A stretch of DNA of 11,728 nucleotides from Monoraphidium neglectum. Lineage: Eukaryota > Chlorophyta > Chlorophyceae > Sphaeropleales > Selenastraceae. Shown piece after piece: positions 7,472 through 11,728 of the stretch (position 1 is its first letter; every line of letters starts with the position of its first letter). The notes beneath the pieces were generated by a model, which ran no database searches, was not told where the DNA came from, and worked only from the letters and a program-made list of their open reading frames with translations. The DNA is taken from contig NW_014012701.1 of assembly GCF_000611645.1 (NCBI RefSeq), positions 1 to 11,728 of the forward strand. The letters run 5' to 3'. The translations under genes were made by a program, and so were the position numbers.

Positions 7472-9186
7472 ATGGAGCAACACGCAACACCCTCCCCGGT
7501 GGCCGTCCCAGCGCCGCGGGAGGCCGATCAGCAGCAAAACATGCATGCAGAAATGCAATTCGACGACGATCCCGGCTGCAGCCCCCCCAACGTGGTGGAC
7601 TCGGCATGCGCGACTTCGTCCAACGGCGCAGCGAGCGCATCCGCCGCGCCCATATTGCTGCCGATGCCTTACACTTACAGCAAGCGCCAGTTCGACCGCA
7701 GCTCCTCCTTCACCGGCCTCACACGCAACATCGAGCTCAGCGTCAGGGGCGGCGCCAGCGGCGGCAGCAGCAGCAGCGGCAGCGACGACAGCGACGACGA
7801 CGCTGCCCCTGGCGATCGGGCGCGCAGTGGAAGTGGCCGCGGCGGGGCGGAGGCCAGCTGGGCGCAGCCCCACGGCGTGTTTGAGGTGGACGAGCCGTCC
7901 ACGGAGATCAAGTTTGTGATGCGCGGGCTGAGGGAGGCGCTCACGAAAAAGGTGCGCCCAGTCGCCTGACACGGCGGTGGTTGACGAGCCAAACAGGCCT
8001 GTCGGCGCCGCGGCCGCCTGCAGTTCTCGAATTGCGACTCTGCTGGCGGCACGTGATCTGCGCTGCATTCACGCTGTTCCTGCGGTGGCCCCGCATATGC
8101 CGACCGTCCCACTACGGGCCCTTTCTCTAGTCCCATCCCTTCGCCGCCCACCAACCGCTGCGGCTGGCCACCTCAACAGGAGACCGAGTGCGAGCACCTG
8201 CGCCAAATCATCAAGGTGGGCGGCAGAGCCCAGCCCCGCATCATTCTGCTCCGCCGCTCTGCCAAGTACAGCCCCCCGCAGTCGCTGCACCACCCGCTGT
8301 TGCGCGCCCGGCCCCCAAAGTGCTGGCCCCCCCAGCTCGCGAGCACCCCAGGCCGCTCCGCGGCCGCCGCAGCCGCTCCGCCGCAGCTGCTCCACCGCCC
8401 GGCCCCTGCGCGCCCTCTCTCGCCGTGCTCACGCTCAACAGTGCCCTCATCCCGTCCATCTGTCTCAATTTGTCCGCTCCTCAGTCGCCTGCTTCCGCTA
8501 GATGCGGCCCCATGTCACCCATCAGGAACCCTGCACCCCACCCCCCCCCTTCCATCCCCCCCTCCCCGCAGGAGCTGTCCATCAGCCGCGCCAGGGTGCA
8601 GAAGAACAAGGTGGAAATGGAGGAGTCTTACGCGGCCCTGCAGAAAGAGTACCTTCGGTGGGCGCAGCAGCACCGGAGTCTTTTGCGACGCGACACGCCA
8701 GCCGGCGGCACGCGGCCGCGCCAGCCACGCACGCGGCCCCGCGCGCGCGCTGCGCACGCTGCCCGTGTTGCGCCCCTCTGTCGCACGGCGTTTCTTCCCG
8801 CCGCTCACCCCCTCTCCACTGCGCTCCTCCTGACCGTCCCGCACGTCCCTTGCCCACGCCCCGAAAACGGCATGCCCTACAAACGCCTGCGCCGCAGCGT
8901 GGTCAAGGTATCTGAGCTGGCGCGCACCGTGTCGCAGCAGAGCCTCAGCCGCAGCCACACCATGCGCAAAGAGCTCCAAGCCGCCCACGACGCCGCCTCC
9001 CGCGCGTCGCGCCGCGGCGCCGCTGCCGCCGACAAGGCGCGGCGGCTCAAGGCGGCGAACTGCGAGCTGCGGCAGCGGCTGGCGGCGGTGGAGGCGCTGG
9101 CGGCGCGGGCCGGGGCGCTAGATGATATCCGGACGAGTGCATCGATGCGCGAGTTCCTGGCCACCGCGCAGGCGGGGCTGTACTGA
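7472..9186 (+). CDS. Unrecognised Ser/Asp-rich coiled-coil protein, 3-4 exons
   Basis: Family not recognised. Proposed exons: 7472-7951, 8180-8215, 8572-8657, 8898-9186, totalling 297 codons (296 residues). Introns 1 and 2 have good GTGCGC/GTGGGC donors and CAG acceptors and join in phase. The last junction is less sure: reading straight from 8572 to the stop is also open and would add 80 residues (376 in all). Residues 1-130 are low-complexity and probably disordered, with an acidic Ser/Gly/Asp stretch (about 93-110) resembling casein kinase 2 target sequence. From about residue 137 a charged helical region with heptad-spaced Leu, Ile and Val begins (GLREALTKK, then HLRQIIK and AALQKEYLR). 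A second Ala/Arg-rich helical region covers about 206-275. No membrane segment or signal peptide is evident. The ATG at 7472 is the nearest before the compositionally coding part; an in-frame ATG at 7244 is an alternative. A structural or scaffold role would be a guess. Confidence 0.65.
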
Positions 9187-9666
9187 CTACCCGCAGCCGC
9201 GCCAACGTGCGCGCGGCGGGCGTGAGGGGGGCCTGCGGACGCGCTGCTGTCGCGGCGGGCGCTTCGCGGCGCAGCCGGCATCTTGGGCGCCCCTGACGGC
9301 TCCCACAGCCCCGCCGCCAGCCTGTTCGGCCGGGGAGGGGCGCCCGCGTCCTAGCAGTGGCTGATCACGCGGCCACCCTGCGCGGAGCTCCACGCCTGCC
9401 TGAGACGGCTAGCGCGCCACAGTGCCGCTTGCGACACGCCACCTTTCCGCATTCTTGTGGTGGGGGTTGCCCTTCGGCCCCCCCTGGACCTTCTTCATCA
9501 CCGCCTCCCCTCCATTGGTGCCACTCCTCGCATTCCCCCTGGCATTGCCTCACGCACTGCCTCTGTCGGCCCAAATCCCCTTCCCCTTTGCCCAAGACAC
9601 CGCCAGCGCGCCGCGTGGCGCAAGTGCGCCCCTGCCTGCCGGCCCTGGGCGCTGTCGGCAGCCCCC

Positions 9667-9683
9667 GGCCGGCGCAGCCGGCC
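9667..9683. repeat. Short perfect inverted repeat (hairpin-capable)
   Basis: GGCCGGC (9667-9673), loop GCA, GCCGGCC (9677-9683): a 7-bp all-GC stem. In DNA of this composition such stems arise easily, so no function is assigned. Confidence 0.4.
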
Positions 9684-10087
9684 CTCATCGCTCCGCCCCC
9701 TTGGGACGGGACCGTCCAAGCGCCTTCAATGCCTGCCCCGCCCGGCGCTTGTCCTGGCCGCCCCCAAACCCCCCTCGTGCGTGCGCCGCGCGCGGCGCGC
9801 ACACGCATGCACCCCTGCCCATTTCGACGCGTCTTTCCCGTAAACATGGCGCCCTGCCGCAATCATGCGCGCCGGCGCCCGGCGCCCGCCCGCGCAGGCT
9901 CCAATAGCAGAGCCTAGCGCGCACGCGCGCCCAAACCCTGGCCTGCCTTCCTGATTCCCGTGGGCGCCGCGCCGCGCAGGCTCACGGCACGTGCTGCCCC
10001 CAAGGGGCTCGACCCGGATCCGTTTGCGGCCCCTTGCTGCTGCAATGCCCAAGGGGCCCCGCCCCTTCTCTTTGCCTGCCACGGCCC

Positions 10088-10257
10088 TTATCGGTCCCTC
10101 GGCTGCCGGTTGGCTGTTTCCTTGATTGACCCTTTGGCTCTGATTGGCTGTTTTTCTATCGATCCGTTGGCTGCTGGTTGCTTGTTTCCCTTATCGACAC
10201 TTGCCTGCCGACTGCCTGTCCCCTTGTACACCCATGGCTGCCGATCGGCTGTTGTAT
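10088..10257 (+). repeat. Degenerate minisatellite, five units of about 34 bp
   Basis: Five head-to-tail units: 10088-10121, 10122-10156, 10157-10190, 10191-10223 and 10224-10257, of 33-35 bases each. Each begins with a TTATCGA/TTGATTGA-like string, has GGCTGC or a variant near the centre and ends in a GGCTGTTTCC-like string. Units 1 and 3 match at about 27 of 34 positions, while units 4 and 5 are more diverged. Unit length is not a multiple of three and no conserved protein frame runs through, so this is read as non-coding tandem repeat DNA. Confidence 0.75.
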
Positions 10258-10274
10258 GTACTCCAAGCAGCGTT

Positions 10275-10279
10275 TGTAA
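10275..10279 (+). terminator. Possible TGTAA polyadenylation signal for coiled-coil gene
   Basis: A TGTAA pentamer about 1.1 kb past the stop at 9186, immediately after the minisatellite. If used, the minisatellite would lie inside the 3' untranslated region. The evidence is only the pentamer and its orientation. Confidence 0.2.
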
Positions 10280-10297
10280 CAGGAATGCATGTCACAG

Positions 10298-10323
10298 TGT
10301 TTAGAAAAGGGTCATACGCCTGC
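10298..10323 (+). repeat. Dispersed 26-bp repeat, copy 1
   Basis: Shares 22 of 26 positions with 11558-11583, including an identical CATACGCCTGC core preceded by TGTTT and a GAAA run. The AT-containing motif stands out in GC-rich surroundings, which makes chance less likely. Confidence 0.45.
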
Positions 10324-11557
10324 TCGCCGCGCGGCGCCCCCTTGCGCCCGCACGCGGCGCCGGGCGGGGCGGTCTGCGCGAGGGGTCGCCTCGGCAGCGG
10401 CGGTGGATGGCTGCCAGCAGTGCGGCGGGCACACAGACACTCTACTTTGTACAAGGCAAGCAGCGCGGCTGCGCGGGCTGGTGGCCTCCCTGCCTCCGGC
10501 AGCCCGAGGCGAGGGGCGGCGGCTGGGCCGCGGGCGGCGACGCGCTCGGCCGAAAACCTCGGGAAGCGCGACGCGGGCGCAGGGCCTACTTGCGCACAGA
10601 GTGAGCCAGGCGCAGCTCATCTCTGGCAGCAAGCCGGGCCCATGACAACCCGGCAAGCGCCACGTCCGTCGCTGAGCCAGTGGCGGCTGCGGCCTCCAAG
10701 GACCAGGGCTCCGCATTGCAGCCGAGCTGGCTGTCACGGCCGGCGCGGGCGCTGCGCGCAAGCGGGCGCGGCGCCGGCGCGGCGCCGGCCAGCGCGTGCA
10801 TGAGTGCGTGTGAGCGGGCGCCGAGCTATGCGATGAGGTGGGCGGTCCTTTCACGTGACTAGCTCACGGCCAGGGCCTCCTTGAGGCTCCGCAATCCCAT
10901 ACAGGTCATCCCTGCGCATCCAAAGTTCCAGATGCTTCGATTCCAAAGGCGATTTGGTGTTTGCAATGCCGCTGGGTGGCAGGGGGCCGCGGGCGTCGGA
11001 CAGGCTAGGGCTGACTGGGTGTGGGGCCCTGCGGCAGCGAATGGCCGTGTGAGGTGCGTCACGAATAGGCAAGTGCTTGTCGGGGCCCGCGGCGCCACGC
11101 GGCACGCCGGGCGGCGCGGGGGGCCGCGCCCGCGTGGCGGCAGCGTGGCGCTGGGGCGCGGGCGGCCCGGGCGGGTGGCGTCCGGTGAGAGGAGGGGGAC
11201 ATGCTTTGTCCAGGCCGTGGCGGTTGCGGGGCGCCCTCATCAGGCGTGGAGCGCCCTCATCACGACGTGCCAAATAAAGAAAGGCGCGGGGTACCGCCGC
11301 GGCACCGGCGACTGCGCCCCCGCCACCGCGCCTGCCCCGGGCGGAAATTGTATCATATCAGGTGTGAAGAAGTGTGCGCTGTCCCGGCGCTGAAGGCGCA
11401 TGGGTGATGGATGGCTGCGCAGCGCGGTGCTTGATGCGTGGCGGCGACAGCGCAGGTGGTGGGTCCGCTTTGCAGCGTAAATTATCAAAGTGGTTGAGAA
11501 ACAAGCCGCGGCCGGGGTATGCACCTGGCAGCTGCACGCGACAGGGCCCTTTGCGGC

Positions 11558-11583
11558 TGTTTGGAAACGGTACATACGCCTGC
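11558..11583 (+). repeat. Dispersed 26-bp repeat, copy 2
   Basis: Second copy of the motif at 10298-10323, same orientation, 1260 bases apart, 22 of 26 positions identical. Both are followed by GC-rich sequence containing GGCGCC and a GGGCGCAAG string or its complement. Confidence 0.45.
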
Positions 11584-11641
11584 GCCCCTGGCCCCAGCGG
11601 GCCGTGGGGTGGCGCCTCAGGGCGCAAGCGAGGCACTACGC

Positions 11642-11659
11642 CGCCGGCACAGGCCGGCG
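11642..11659. repeat. Short perfect inverted repeat near right edge
   Basis: CGCCGGC (11642-11648), loop ACAG, GCCGGCG (11653-11659): a 7-bp GC stem with a 4-base loop. No associated gene or U-tract, so it is not called a terminator. Confidence 0.4.
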
Positions 11660-11728
11660 CAAGCAGCGAGCGGCGCGGGCGGCGGCCGCTGGCTGGCGGC
11701 GCGTGCGCGCCCTCAGCGCGTGGCGCCC

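Larger units (their letters stand above)
9187..11728. other. 2.5-kb region with no supportable gene
   Basis: Very GC-rich DNA downstream of the coiled-coil gene. The first kilobase is C-rich and may be its 3' untranslated region, ending near TGTAA at 10275-10279. It contains hairpin-capable palindromes (9667-9683, 9783-9798, 11642-11659), a five-unit minisatellite (10088-10257), an 11-bp tandem duplication of a GGCGCCGG-containing unit at about 10766-10788, and a short dispersed repeat pair. Open frames on both strands are mostly Arg/Pro/Ala-rich GC artefacts. A minus-strand exon ending near 10859 is possible but not supported well enough to call. Confidence 0.55.

Noticed and set aside
6898..7473. 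Minus-strand 191-codon frame in the spacer
   Set aside because: No recognisable domain, no splice-linked continuation, and composition unlike the neighbouring coding exons.
7451..8068. Minus-strand 205-codon frame opposite the coiled-coil gene
   Set aside because: Low-complexity antisense of the Ser/Gly/Asp-rich exon. The + strand model has matching splice sites and heptads across exons, and this frame has neither.
9783..9798. Perfect 16-bp palindrome GCGCCGCGCGCGGCGC as a regulatory site
   Set aside because: Pure GC alternation in very GC-rich DNA makes such palindromes likely by chance; nothing nearby supports a function.
9365..9917. Overlapping long frames on both strands
   Set aside because: Arg/Pro/Gly/Cys-rich translations in several frames at once, no domain or plausible splice structure; expected in stop-poor GC-rich DNA.
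10088..10257. CRISPR-like array
   Set aside because: Units abut with no unique spacers, are diverged from one another, and the genome is eukaryotic; this is a minisatellite.
11273..11278. AATAAA as a polyadenylation signal
   Set aside because: Green-algal nuclear genes mainly use TGTAA, and no coding exon lies upstream on the same strand within reach.

Overview
This window looks like nuclear DNA of a unicellular green alga (Chlorophyta; a Chlorella-type trebouxiophyte or a Chlamydomonas relative would both fit). The DNA is very GC-rich. Coding exons use almost only G or C at third positions. Genes are split by many short introns with GTGAGC-, GTGCGT- or GTGGGG-type donors and C-rich tracts ending in CAG. 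There is no ribosome-binding-site or operon architecture. The exact genus cannot be fixed from the sequence alone.

Layout, left to right, all on the + strand: (1) positions 1-638, the last exon of a cytochrome P450 gene whose 5' part lies outside the window; (2) 639-2059, a spacer holding the 3' flank of that gene, a degenerate tRNA-like segment near 1.5 kb and the upstream region of the next gene; (3) 2060-6210, a complete second cytochrome P450 gene in tandem with the first, which I resolve into ten exons joining to a 544-residue protein; (4) 6211-7471, spacer; (5) 7472-9186, a gene of three or four exons for a Ser/Asp-rich coiled-coil protein I do not recognise; (6) 9187-11728, 2.5 kb without a supportable gene, containing a degenerate 34-bp minisatellite of five units and a small dispersed repeat.

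The two P450 genes are head-to-tail paralogues. They are about 75-78% identical over most of the comparable exon sequence but 97% identical (198 of 204 bases) over the stretch encoding the haem-cysteine loop and L helix, which suggests gene conversion. The upstream copy lacks the last intron of the downstream copy. The complete P450 has a Glu in the I helix at the position where animal CYP4 enzymes attach haem covalently. The coiled-coil gene has no visible functional link to the P450s.

I see no prokaryotic defence system, CRISPR array, virus, integron or biosynthetic operon here. The most notable observations concern P450 gene evolution (conversion, intron presence/absence, an intron flanked by an 11-bp direct repeat), the I-helix Glu, and the repeats in the spacers.
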